Assembly (NCBI GenBank): GCA_963822115.1
Contig: CAWGGM010000020.1
Span: 496,001 to 560,000, forward strand
Source: CAWDXG01 sp963822115
GTDB lineage: Bacteria; Myxococcota_A; Polyangia; Polyangiales; Polyangiaceae
Direction: 5' to 3'
DNA: 64,000 nt
In this document: positions 43,828 to 52,653 of the stretch, one piece after another
Position numbering within the stretch: the first letter of the stretch is position 1
Layout: each line of letters starts with the position of its first letter
Made by a program: the position numbers and the translations under genes
The notes under the pieces: generated by a model
The model's input: the letters and a program-made list of their open reading frames with translations, nothing else
What the model was told of the DNA's origin: nothing
Databases searched by the model: none

Positions 43828-45236
43828 TAGCCGAAATCCGGCGTCGTGGGCTTGGGCGTCGTGGGCTTGGGCGTCGTGGGCTTGGGCGCCGCTGGCTTGG
43901 GCGCCGCTGGCTTGGGCTTCGCGGTTGGCTTCGACTGGGCCAGAGGATGCCGAACCGGGGGCGCTGGCTTGGTGCCGGGAGCTGGCTCGCTGGCTACCGG
44001 TTCCGGGGCAGCGGTGGCGCTGCCGGCAGGCTCGGCGTGGGGTGGGGGGGCGGCCAGAGCAGCGGCGGAAGCCGAGGCCGGGATCTGCACCGGAACGGCG
44101 TTGCCTGAAGCCGCAACGGCGGGAACGGAGGCTTGCCCGCCGAACCACTTCCATGCAGCAAACGAACCGCCCGCGAGCAGCGACAGACCCACCACGCCGA
44201 TGCCGAGCAGCAGCAGTACGGGGCTCTTCTTCGGCGGCACGCCGGCTTGCGACGATGCCCAGCTGCCACTGGTCTGTCCGCCCTGGACCGACAACCCGCT
44301 CCCTGGCAGGCCAAGCCCCACGGCGGTGTCCGCGCCCGGCACCGACGGCGTCGTGCGAGGAGGAACGGCCACCGCCAGGCCGTGCTGCTCCCAGGCGAGC
44401 AACGCCGCCTCGAACTCGCGGGCGCTCTGGAAGCGGTGCGCGGCGTCGCGCGCCATGGCTTTGTCGATCAGGCTTGCAAACGCCGCATCGATTTCCGGTG
44501 CCGTCTCGGCGAGCGGCGTCGGTTCGGACAGCACGATCTTGAACATCAGCTGGTTGAAGGTAGCGGCGTCGTACGGCACCGAGCCGGTGACCGCCTCGTA
44601 CATGATCACGCCCATGCTGTAGATGTCGCTCCGTGCATCGGTCACGGAATCCCCGCGCGCCTGTTCCGGCGACATGTAGTACGGCGTACCCATCACGGCG
44701 CCGGTCTGCGTCATCTTCATCTCGTTGTTCATGGGCTGGAACTTCGAGATGCCGAAGTCGATGATCTTCGCGAAGTCGCGCTGCCCGGCCTTCTCCTTCA
44801 GGATGAAGATGTTGTCGGGCTTCAGGTCGCGATGCAGGATGCCGGCGTCGTGGGCCGCGGCCAGCCCGGTCAGCACCTGACGGATGATGCCCGACAGCTC
44901 CGCGGGGCTCATGCGCCCGCGCTGCCCGATCCGCTCCGACAGCGGCTCGCCGTCGAGGTACTCCATCACCATGAAGCGGTCGCCGTTGTCCAGGCTGCCC
45001 AGGTCCAGCACTTCCAGGATGTGGTCGTTGCCGATGCGCCCAGCAGCCTGCGCCTCGCGCTCGAAGCGCTTGACCACGTCTGCGTTCGACGCAAACGCGG
45101 CGTGCAGCACCTTGATCGCGACGCGCCGATTGATGCGGGTGTTCTCGCCTTCGTACACGGCACCCATGCCGCCCTCGCCGAGCAGACGCACGATGCGGTA
45201 CTTGTCCTCGATGACGTCTCCGGACGTGAGCGACAT
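43824..45236 (-). CDS. Membrane-anchored Ser/Thr protein kinase
   Basis: 470 residues from ATG. Kinase domain (about 12-285): GEGGMGAVYEG, AIKVLH (Lys), HRDLKPDN, DFGISKF and APEQ-type MSPEQARGD. A Pro/Ser segment leads to a membrane helix (LLLLGIGVVGLSLLAGG, about 345) and a periplasmic Ala/Pro/Lys-rich tail ending in 15-base DNA repeats (KPTTP) and DFGY. The stop sits at the right border of the IS630 copy, so the last residues or stop may be altered. A typical myxobacterial PASTA-free receptor kinase with a Pro-rich exposed tail. Confidence 0.9.
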   Translation of the reverse strand: MSLTSGDVIEDKYRIVRLLGEGGMGAVYEGENTRINRRVAIKVLHAAFASNADVVKRFEREAQAAGRIGNDHILEVLDLGSLDNGDRFMVMEYLDGEPLSERIGQRGRMSPAELSGIIRQVLTGLAAAHDAGILHRDLKPDNIFILKEKAGQRDFAKIIDFGISKFQPMNNEMKMTQTGAVMGTPYYMSPEQARGDSVTDARSDIYSMGVIMYEAVTGSVPYDAATFNQLMFKIVLSEPTPLAETAPEIDAAFASLIDKAMARDAAHRFQSAREFEAALLAWEQHGLAVAVPPRTTPSVPGADTAVGLGLPGSGLSVQGGQTSGSWASSQAGVPPKKSPVLLLLGIGVVGLSLLAGGSFAAWKWFGGQASVPAVAASGNAVPVQIPASASAAALAAPPPHAEPAGSATAAPEPVASEPAPGTKPAPPVRHPLAQSKPTAKPKPAAPKPAAPKPTTPKPTTPKPTTPDFGY

Positions 45237-45439
45237 GTCGACCTACACGACTGCGTTGGACCCGGCGCCACCAGAGCACCAGGCGAGCGGGTCCAGCACT
45301 CCCGCGTGGCCCCTAGTCTACCAGTGACCCAGCGGACGGCGAGGGGCCCAGATTCTTGCCCCCCTATCGCACGACCGGGTGTGCGGCGTCGGCCCAGCAG
45401 GCCTTGGCTGCAGCGATGTGATAGCTCGCGCCATGCGCG

Positions 45440-47794
45440 TCAGCGCCGTCGCGGTGGCCGCCTGGGGCGCGGGCGGCGGCGCGTTGTTGTCGGGAGCGGC
45501 GTGGCGGATGCCGATGCGGCTTCCACGTCGGGGCTGAAGCCGGCGCCGGCGAGGTCGGTGGGGGTGATGACGCGACCGCTGGCGGCGGCTGCAGCGCGCG
45601 TGATGAGGTCGGAGAGCTCTAGCTCGTTGCCGGGCCAGCTGTGTTCCATGAGCAGCCGCAGCGCGGCAGGGTCGATGCCGAGCGGCTCGCTGCCGGAGCC
45701 TCTACCGGTGTGGGCGATGGTGGACAGCACCAGAGCGCGCAGGTCCTCGGCGCGATCTACGAGACGCGGCAGCTCGACGTGTGCGTCGCCGAGCCAGCGC
45801 GCGAACACAGGCGACAGGGCGCCGCCTTCCACCAGCTCTGCGGGCGCGGCACGCAGCGTAGCGACCAGCCCCGCCGGCAGCACGCTGGAGCGCGAAGGAG
45901 CCGCGGCGTGCCGCGAGAGCGTGCGCGCGATGTGCTCCTGGATATCGGTCGGAAGCATCGCCGCCTCCAGTACGACCAGGGTGCCGCCGTCGGCAAGCGC
46001 CAGCGGCGAGCGCTCTGTGTCCTGCCACAGCTCGAGATCATGCGCAGCGCCGCTCGCGCCGTCGACGACGACCATCGGCCCGCCACGGCGCGGGCTCGCC
46101 AGGTGCACCAGCGCGGCCCAGCCGACGGCCTCTACGCCGGGAGGAACCAGCAGCGCGGGCGAGGCGTTCATGCGGCCCAGGCGCTCGAGCTGGTCGAGCG
46201 CCTGGCGCGCCGCCGGGCTGTAGGCGCTTGCGCGCACTTCGCGCGCGGCCTGCTCGGCTTGCGACTCGTGCCGGCCCGCTTCCAGGTGGATGATGTGTTC
46301 GAGCCGCTGTCGCTCGTCGTCGATGGAGTCCGCGCGCGCGATGGCGGCGAGCTCGCGCTCGCGGGACCGCGCCAGCGCAGAAGACACGGCAAGCAGCGCG
46401 CTGATGCGATCGGCGAGCAGGCGGATGGCGCGCGCTTCTTCGAGCGACATGGGCGCGGTGCGGCTGCCGCGCGGCATCAGGATGAAGCCGATCGGGCCGT
46501 CCTCGTCGAGCACCACCGTGGCCGAGAACGCGCGCCGCGCCTCGAACCACGCGAGCAGCGGGCGGACCTCGGGGCGGCGCACCTCGAGCGCGGCGAGCAC
46601 CTCGGCGCGCAGCATGCGCTCCGGTTCCTCACGCGCCATCTCGTACAGTCGCTGCGGTGCGGTGGCCTTGTCGACGTGGAGGTAGCCGGCCACGTCCACG
46701 CTCAGCACCTCTTCCGGGCTGACCCGCCACAGCTCGGGCTTGGCGCCGGGCGCGTTGCTGGTCTCGCCGAGCGCGACGAGCGCGGCCCGGATGGCAGCGT
46801 CGGGTTCCGGTTGCAGTGCGCCCCGGCTGGCGGCGTCGATGGCGTCGAGCCAGCGCGATTGTTCCGGTCCGAGCGGCCTGGCGACGGCGCGCGCGATGAG
46901 CCCGACCACGATCGACACGGCGCTCGACGCGAGCACGATCGCGCCGGCGTGGTTCGGCGCCTGCCGCGCGACCAGCCCGGCGAGCAGCGTGGTCGGCGCG
47001 CCGAGGATCATGATCGCGAGGATGCCGCGCAGCGCGCTCGACACCGTGGTCGGCTCGCGCGTGGTGGCCGTCCAGGTGCAGGCGATGGACCCCAGGATGA
47101 CCGCGACGGGCAGCACGCGATCGGGCGGCGCGACATCCATGAGCGCGGCCGGCACGGCGACGGTGAAGGCCGTGATGGCGAGCGCCAGCGCGCCCGCTGC
47201 GCGATCGCCAACGCCCATCTCCAGTCGTCTGACGATGCGCAGTCGCCACGTCGCCGCCACCAGCACCAGCAGGCTGCCGATGCCGGCGCTCGTGGTCGCG
47301 TAGTCGATGGCCAGCGGATCGAGCCGCACCTGCCCGGCTGGCAGCAGCACGCGCGTTGCCGGCAGCGCCACCGCGATGCCCCAGAGGAAGCCGGCAAAGG
47401 CGGCGGCGTCGAGCGAACGCGCCGAGCGCGCCGGCGACATCACGCCGCCCAGGGCCGGAATGCGCGCCAGCGCGACCAGCGCGGCGACGCTGGCAGCGCC
47501 GGCGCCGAGGTTGGCGGCCGCGTCGAACGCCGGATGCCCAGCCGGGCCGGTGCGTGCCGCGATCCACAGCGCCGCGCCCCAGAAGCAGGCGCGCAACGCC
47601 GAGCGCGCGGTCTTCTCGATGCGGTCCTCGCCCTCCTGGGGTGGGGCGGCCGTGCGCCGCCACACTTCCGCCAGCATCAGCGGCAGGAGCACCAGCGCCA
47701 GCCACGGCACGTAGCCGCCCGACGCCTTGGCCGCCGCGAAGCAGACGTAGGCTACCGCCGCGAACGGAAGCCAGAGCGAGCGCATGCCGCGCAT
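45440..47794 (-). CDS. Multi-pass membrane protein with GAF-like and degenerate sigma-54-activator-like regions
   Basis: 784 residues from ATG (MRGMRSLWLPFAAVAY). About ten membrane helices in the first 330 residues; a GAF-like sensory part (about 400-520; RAFSATVVLDEDGPIGFILMPRG); a coiled coil; then a region resembling the C-terminal half of NtrC-type AAA domains (GGTLVVLEAAMLPTDIQEHI, VELPRLVDRAEDLRAL, EHSWPGNELELSDLI). No Walker A, no GAFTGA loop and no C-terminal helix-turn-helix are seen, so it should not activate sigma-54 itself. Perhaps a signalling receptor using an activator fold. Confidence 0.65.
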   Translation of the reverse strand: MRGMRSLWLPFAAVAYVCFAAAKASGGYVPWLALVLLPLMLAEVWRRTAAPPQEGEDRIEKTARSALRACFWGAALWIAARTGPAGHPAFDAAANLGAGAASVAALVALARIPALGGVMSPARSARSLDAAAFAGFLWGIAVALPATRVLLPAGQVRLDPLAIDYATTSAGIGSLLVLVAATWRLRIVRRLEMGVGDRAAGALALAITAFTVAVPAALMDVAPPDRVLPVAVILGSIACTWTATTREPTTVSSALRGILAIMILGAPTTLLAGLVARQAPNHAGAIVLASSAVSIVVGLIARAVARPLGPEQSRWLDAIDAASRGALQPEPDAAIRAALVALGETSNAPGAKPELWRVSPEEVLSVDVAGYLHVDKATAPQRLYEMAREEPERMLRAEVLAALEVRRPEVRPLLAWFEARRAFSATVVLDEDGPIGFILMPRGSRTAPMSLEEARAIRLLADRISALLAVSSALARSRERELAAIARADSIDDERQRLEHIIHLEAGRHESQAEQAAREVRASAYSPAARQALDQLERLGRMNASPALLVPPGVEAVGWAALVHLASPRRGGPMVVVDGASGAAHDLELWQDTERSPLALADGGTLVVLEAAMLPTDIQEHIARTLSRHAAAPSRSSVLPAGLVATLRAAPAELVEGGALSPVFARWLGDAHVELPRLVDRAEDLRALVLSTIAHTGRGSGSEPLGIDPAALRLLMEHSWPGNELELSDLITRAAAAASGRVITPTDLAGAGFSPDVEAASASATPLPTTTRRRPRPRRPPRRR

Positions 47795-48022
47795 GGCGGC
47801 GAATCTAGCGTAGTTGTCGCATTCGCGCCCTGTTCTGGCGCTTCTGTGGCGGGCTCGGCGTGGGCGGTTGTCTGCGTTGACTGGAAAAAGTCCGATTTTC
47901 AGCCATCCAGGCACGGCCGAGGCTTGGCCCGGCGCCTGGAGCGGCCTGCGGACGATGATCGTCGCGAACCCTTCCGGGCCTGCCGACAACCCGGAGACGA
48001 CGGTGGACGTCGCGGGAGATGC

Positions 48023-48535
48023 TCAGCAAGGGCCGGAAACCTGGCAGTCCCACATCCCGTTGCTCGCACAACGACAGGAGACGGGCATGCACCCGGGCAT
48101 GCCGCAGGTGAAGTTCACGCCCTGGCATGCGCCGCCGTCGATGAAGTCGCCCTGGGGAAGCTGGGGCTTGTCGTAGGCCGCGGGCAAGGCGTCCAGGTCC
48201 GACCCCTGACACGACCACTTGCCTTGCGAGCACACGCAGTACACGACCGACAGGCCGTTGTCCGGTGTGCCGTCCAGGCCGATGACGCTGCAACGCGCAC
48301 CCTGGAGACACGGGCCTGGCCGCGTGTAGCCTCCGGCGTCGGCGTCACCCGCGTCTGCGCGCGCATCCTGCACGCCGGCATCCGCTCCATCGAACGAAGC
48401 GTCGCGCGTCCCGTTGTCCCCGGAAGCGCCGGCACTCGCCGCCCCGCCGCACGCGACGAGCAGCAGACCCGCGGCGAGCAGAGCTACCCTCGCTATCGCC
48501 CGGCTCACGGCTATCGATTGTGCGGCCCGCCGCAC
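48023..48535 (-). CDS. Small Cys-rich lipoprotein
   Basis: 170 residues from GTG. Lipobox LLVACGG after a long basic-hydrophobic signal. An Asp/Ala/Gly linker (DASFDGADAGVQDARADAGD) precedes a disulfide domain with about ten Cys (GPCLQGARCSVIG, YCVCSQGKWSCQG, GACQGVNFTCGMPGCMPVSC). Similar linker-plus-knot architecture appears in other lipoproteins here. No function can be given. Confidence 0.65.
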   Translation of the reverse strand: MRRAAQSIAVSRAIARVALLAAGLLLVACGGAASAGASGDNGTRDASFDGADAGVQDARADAGDADAGGYTRPGPCLQGARCSVIGLDGTPDNGLSVVYCVCSQGKWSCQGSDLDALPAAYDKPQLPQGDFIDGGACQGVNFTCGMPGCMPVSCRCASNGMWDCQVSGPC

Positions 48536-48629
48536 GGTGGATCAAGCGTGCCGCGCCGGGGCGGGGTCGGTGTGGGCTGTCGGTGTCGCGACGCAGCTGT
48601 GGAGCGCGAGCGGCTGCCAGGACCCCCCA

Positions 48630-49841
48630 CTACTTCGCGGCTGCGGGTTTCTTCCCTGCAGGCTTCGCCTTCCCGGATGGCTTCCAGACGGCGTGCTCCT
48701 TGCCGTGCTTCGTCTTTTCGGCAGGCTTCTTCGTTGCGGGCCTGGGCTTGTGGGTGGGGGTTGTCTGTTCCTGTCTGTCCGCGGGCTCGCTCGTCTTGGC
48801 GCTGCCGCCTGCGAGCTTGGCGAATCGCTGTTCGGGGCCGGACGGCGTGTAGAGCTGGATCGCGAGCAGCTTCTCGCCGTGGCCGGGCGTGACGGAGTGC
48901 TTCGCGCCCTTGGGGATCTGGAACACCGAGCCGGCCTTGACCGGGTAGCTCTTGCCGTCGAGCTCCATGCTGGCGTCGCCCGACAGCACGCCCAGCGTTT
49001 CCCAGGCGTTGGCATGCGCATGCCCGGGTACGGGCGCGTCGGGCGACATCAGGAGCAGCTCGAGCCCGGAGCGCAGTGCGGCCTTTCCCGCACCGCCGAA
49101 AGCCACGCGCACATGGAAGGCACCGCCAGCCCAGGACAGATCCTTCTGCTTCGTGAAGTCGACCGATTCGAGCTTCCCCGGGCGCTTGTGCCAGCGCATT
49201 TTCCATGGCTTGGCCTTGGCGGCGGCCAGCGCCGCGTCGAGCGAGGGTTCGTCGGTGACAACAGCCAGGGCGACCTTGGCGTCGCTCTTCGCGCGCAGTG
49301 TGCAGCCGGCGCCGGCAGCGCGCAGCGCGCCCCACACGCCGAGCTCGTGGTGGCCGTGGCCGTCGTCGCCGTTCGCGACGACTTGTCCTTCGAGCACTAC
49401 GCCGAGCACGTCGAGCTGTTTGTTGCGCGGCAGCACGACCGTGCTGCCCTTCTTGATGCTCTCGACCCAGAGCGCCGTCGGCGCGGGCTTGTCGCCGTCG
49501 ACGCTCCTGGCGAATGCCGGATCGGGCAGCCAGGTCTTGAGCGTGCAGATCTTCTTCGTGCAGCTTGCCTGGCGCGACAGCTCGGCGGGCGGCTTGTCGG
49601 GCAGCGTGCCCGGGATGGGAGAGGGCTTCGCCGTTGCGGCGGGCTCGGGCTCTGCCGATTCCGCCGGCACCTGGTCGAAGATGCTCTTCTGCGGGAAAGG
49701 GATGTACGGCAGGCCGGCGCGTGGGCCGGGCGGCGGGTACTGGCTGGGCGGCATCGTGCTGGAGCACGCGGCGAGCAGCGTGACGGCGGCAAGGCCGATC
49801 GCGGACGGCGCGATGACACGGTTCGAGAGCGAGCGCGACAT
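48630..49841 (-). CDS. Cupin-domain lipoprotein
   Basis: 403 residues. Lipobox LLAACSS; Pro-rich linker; an N-terminal beta-rich region (about 85-210) and a C-terminal cupin (about 255-350) with LLLMSPDAPVPGHAHANAWETLGVLSG (PxGxxHxH-type metal site) and GSVFQIPKGAKHSVTPG. The last 55 residues are a Lys/Pro/Ala-rich basic tail. The protein is more than 3 times the size of a lone cupin and may carry two related beta-barrels. Secreted cupin lipoproteins may bind a sugar or metal; the role is unknown. Divergent from phoH. Confidence 0.8.
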   Translation of the reverse strand: MSRSLSNRVIAPSAIGLAAVTLLAACSSTMPPSQYPPPGPRAGLPYIPFPQKSIFDQVPAESAEPEPAATAKPSPIPGTLPDKPPAELSRQASCTKKICTLKTWLPDPAFARSVDGDKPAPTALWVESIKKGSTVVLPRNKQLDVLGVVLEGQVVANGDDGHGHHELGVWGALRAAGAGCTLRAKSDAKVALAVVTDEPSLDAALAAAKAKPWKMRWHKRPGKLESVDFTKQKDLSWAGGAFHVRVAFGGAGKAALRSGLELLLMSPDAPVPGHAHANAWETLGVLSGDASMELDGKSYPVKAGSVFQIPKGAKHSVTPGHGEKLLAIQLYTPSGPEQRFAKLAGGSAKTSEPADRQEQTTPTHKPRPATKKPAEKTKHGKEHAVWKPSGKAKPAGKKPAAAK

Positions 49842-49898
49842 GGCCGGAGACCATCCCGCCCCGCAGCGCGCGCTTCAAGCGGCACGGTCCGGAGCTAC

Positions 49899-49987
49899 GG
49901 GCGCCCGCCCCACCGCGCCCGCTTCAAGTGGCGTGGGTGGGGCGTGCGGGTGCCCAGCCCTGGCGCGTTCTAACTGCTTGTATACAA
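49899..49987. promoter_or_regulatory. Long hairpin and TTGTATACAA palindrome in the phoH upstream region
   Basis: Arm GGGCGCCCGCCCCACC (49899-49914) pairs imperfectly with GGTGGGGCGTGCGGGTGCCC (49936-49955) across a 21-base loop. Twenty-three bases further is TTGTATACAA (49978-49987), a perfect ten-base palindrome in an unusually A/T-rich spot that also resembles a -10 box. The 300-base divergent region to the cupin gene holds no other gene. It could be a terminator-like hairpin plus an operator; the direction served is unknown. Confidence 0.4.
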
Positions 49988-50141
49988 TGGAATATCCGCT
50001 GGCCTTCCGGACCGGTGGAGCACGCATCGACGAGCGCCGGGTGCCCGCTGTCCACTTCCAACGTTGCAGGCATCGCCGCCCGGGGCTATCGCGGGCGACC
50101 CGCTCCGGGTATGTGAGGCAACGCGGCTCCCAGGGAAGCAC

Positions 50142-51467
50142 ATGAAGAAGAACTACGTCCTCGATACCAACGTCCTTCTGCACGACCCCTACGCGATCTT
50201 CAAGTTCGAGGACAACGACCTCATCCTGCCGATCTACGTCATCGAGGAGATCGACACCTTCAAGCGCGAGAACACCGAGCGCGGTCGCAATGCGCGGACC
50301 ATCTCGCGCCTGCTCGACGCGCTGCGCGAGCGGGGTGCGTCGCTCGCCAGCGGCGTGCGCATTGGCGAAGACGGCAGTCTGCGTGTGCACGTGCCCGAGA
50401 AGCGCCCGCACCTGGCCATCGCACTGCACCCGGAGTCCGGCGACCACGCGATCATGCAGACCGCGCTCGATCTGCGCGACGCCTCGCCCCAGAAGCCGAC
50501 CATCTTCGTGACGATGGACGTGAACCTGCGCATCCGCGCCGATGCGCTGGGGCTCACGACGGAGGCCTACGAGAACCAGTCCGTCAACGTCGATCACCTG
50601 AACTCGGGCGTGGTCGAACTGTCCGTGACTGCGACGGATCTGGAGCAGTTCCTCGAACGCGGGACGATGGAGCGGCCGCCGGGAGAGCAGCTCTACGCCA
50701 ACGTCTGTGTGATGCTGCGCGACGACAGCGAGGCGCGCCCACGCACGGCGCTGGGACGCTATCACGGGGAAAAGGGCGAGATCCGCGCGCTCAGGACGCC
50801 GCGCGAGGGCGTGATGGGCGTCCGGCCGCGCAACAAGGAACAGAGCTTCGCGCTGGACCTGCTGCTCGACGACTCGGTGCGGCTGGTCACGCTGGTCGGC
50901 AAGGCCGGCACGGGCAAGACGCTGCTGGCGCTGGCGGCCGGGCTCAAGCGCACCGTCGAGGAGGGCGCCTACGCGCGGCTGCTCGTCAGCCGGCCTGTGA
51001 TGCCGATGGGGCGCGACCTCGGCTATCTGCCAGGTGATATCGAGGAGAAGCTCAATCCCTGGATGCAACCCATCTTCGACAACCTCGAGTTTTTGCTCGT
51101 GGCCGGTGGCGGAAAGCGCCGCGGCATGCGTGGAGGGTTCGACGAGCTGTTCGACAACGGTCAGCTGCAGGTCGAGCCGCTGACGTACATCCGCGGCCGC
51201 AGCCTGCCGCAGCAGTACGTGATCGTCGACGAGGCGCAGAACCTCACGCCGCACGAGGTGAAGACGGTCATCACCCGCTGCGCCGAGGGCACCAAGATCG
51301 TCCTGACCGGTGATCCGTTCCAGATCGACAATCCCTACGTGGACAGTGCGACCAACGGGCTCAGCGTGACGGCGGATCGCCTGCATGGCGAGTCGCTGGT
51401 CGGCCACATCCTGCTCGCCAAGGGCGAGCGCAGCGAGCTCGCGAACATCGCGGCGAACAAGCTGTGA
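50142..51467 (+). CDS. phoH: PIN-PhoH fusion ATPase/ribonuclease
   Basis: 441 residues; ATG with AGGGAAG seven bases upstream. N-terminal PIN domain (about 1-130; YVLDTNVLLHDP with the catalytic Asp, VIEEIDTFK, FVTMDVNLRIRAD) followed by a PhoH helicase-like ATPase: Walker A GKAGTGKT (about 252-260), SRPVMPMGRDLGYLPGDIEEKL, Walker B-like VIVDEAQN (about 361-368) and TGDPFQIDNPY. PIN-PhoH (PhoH2) proteins unwind and cleave RNA with ATP. It lies 43 bases upstream of a DUF1704 gene on the same strand. Confidence 0.93.
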   Translation: MKKNYVLDTNVLLHDPYAIFKFEDNDLILPIYVIEEIDTFKRENTERGRNARTISRLLDALRERGASLASGVRIGEDGSLRVHVPEKRPHLAIALHPESGDHAIMQTALDLRDASPQKPTIFVTMDVNLRIRADALGLTTEAYENQSVNVDHLNSGVVELSVTATDLEQFLERGTMERPPGEQLYANVCVMLRDDSEARPRTALGRYHGEKGEIRALRTPREGVMGVRPRNKEQSFALDLLLDDSVRLVTLVGKAGTGKTLLALAAGLKRTVEEGAYARLLVSRPVMPMGRDLGYLPGDIEEKLNPWMQPIFDNLEFLLVAGGGKRRGMRGGFDELFDNGQLQVEPLTYIRGRSLPQQYVIVDEAQNLTPHEVKTVITRCAEGTKIVLTGDPFQIDNPYVDSATNGLSVTADRLHGESLVGHILLAKGERSELANIAANKL

Positions 51468-51510
51468 GCGCGCCGGACTGTCTCGACGGATCAGGGTGCC
51501 GGGTGCTTCT

Positions 51511-52623
51511 GTGAGCGTGAGACGGCGGGACCTGGAACGACTGCTGGGCCGTGCCGAGCGCTCGATTGCCCTGCTCGAGCGCTGCAGGCCGCTCAACGCC
51601 GTTGTCGCCCAGACGGAGCTTGTGGCTTCATGGCGTCGCGGCGAGCCGACTGCACCCGACTGGCAGTACGCCAGCGTGCCCGACCTGGGAGGGCTTCGAG
51701 CCGGCCTGCAGGCGATGGTCGACAAGCTCGCCCAGGCGGGGCCATGGGGCGCTCTGTACGCTGCGCGCGCCGCGGAGCTGTACACCGAGGCCGCCGTGGC
51801 GGAAGCGCTCGAGCGGGAATCCTTCCGCGAGCTGGCTGCGCTGAGGTTCCCCGTGGGCGCGGGACCGGACGCCGAGCGCGCGGAACGCTGGGCGCTGGAA
51901 TGGACCCGCGAGCCTGCCGGCAGCGGCTCGCCGACCACGCCCAGCGACGACGATCGCGACCCGGCCAGCCTGTTTTCGGCGATGCGGCGCGCCGTCGGCG
52001 AGCGCCGGCTGCCCTTCCGCGTGCTGCTCAGCGAGGACTTGCCGAGCGCGGCGGCGACGGGCGACGGTGTGATCCTGGTCAAGGCCGGCGCGCGCTACCG
52101 AGCGCTCGACGTCCAGCGTATCGTGCTGCACGAGATCGAGGGCCACGCCCTTCCACGGCTGCGTGCCCGCCATGAACGGCTGGGGCTCTACCGCATCGGC
52201 AGCGCGGGCGGTTCGGACGACGAGGAGGGCCGCGCGCTGCTGCTTGAACGGCGCGGAGGCTACATGGATCAAGAGCGCTCGGCGGAGCTCGGCTGGCGGC
52301 ACCTTGCGGCGCTCTCGCTCAGGCGCGGTGCGGACTACGTCGAGACCGCCCGGCTCCTGCTCGAGCGGCACGCACCGCTGGAAGAAGCGCTGCGCATCAC
52401 CAGTCGCGTGTATCGCGGCGGCGGGCTGGGGCGCGAGCTGGTGTACCTGACGGCGCTGTCGCGCGTCGAGCGCGCGCTGTCGCGCGACAGCGCGCTCGAG
52501 TCGTTCATGGAGCGCGGGCGGATCGCCGCATCGGCTGCGCGTGTGCTGCGCGACCTGGGCGACCCGCCCGAATTGCTGGATGGTTCCCTGGGCTGGCTGG
52601 GAGCCGACGGACTGCCGGCCTGA
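51511..52623 (+). CDS. DUF1704-family zinc carboxypeptidase-like protein
   Basis: About 370 residues from GTG 51511; GTG 51496 is an alternative. The active-site helix LHEIEGHALPRL gives HExxxH, with a downstream glutamate in DDEEGRALLLE, the ligand set of the DUF1704 (MATCAP-type) family. These remove C-terminal residues from proteins; the eukaryotic member cuts tubulin tyrosine. The bacterial substrates are unknown. It follows phoH closely and may be co-transcribed. No signal peptide, so cytoplasmic. Confidence 0.78.
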   Translation: MSVRRRDLERLLGRAERSIALLERCRPLNAVVAQTELVASWRRGEPTAPDWQYASVPDLGGLRAGLQAMVDKLAQAGPWGALYAARAAELYTEAAVAEALERESFRELAALRFPVGAGPDAERAERWALEWTREPAGSGSPTTPSDDDRDPASLFSAMRRAVGERRLPFRVLLSEDLPSAAATGDGVILVKAGARYRALDVQRIVLHEIEGHALPRLRARHERLGLYRIGSAGGSDDEEGRALLLERRGGYMDQERSAELGWRHLAALSLRRGADYVETARLLLERHAPLEEALRITSRVYRGGGLGRELVYLTALSRVERALSRDSALESFMERGRIAASAARVLRDLGDPPELLDGSLGWLGADGLPA

Positions 52624-52653
52624 GACCAGCCCAGGATTTGCCACCCAGGCGCG

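Noticed and set aside
45641..48892. Very long plus-strand open frame antisense to known genes
   Set aside because: High GC leaves antisense frames open; the translation is low in family-like content and the minus strand has clear domains.
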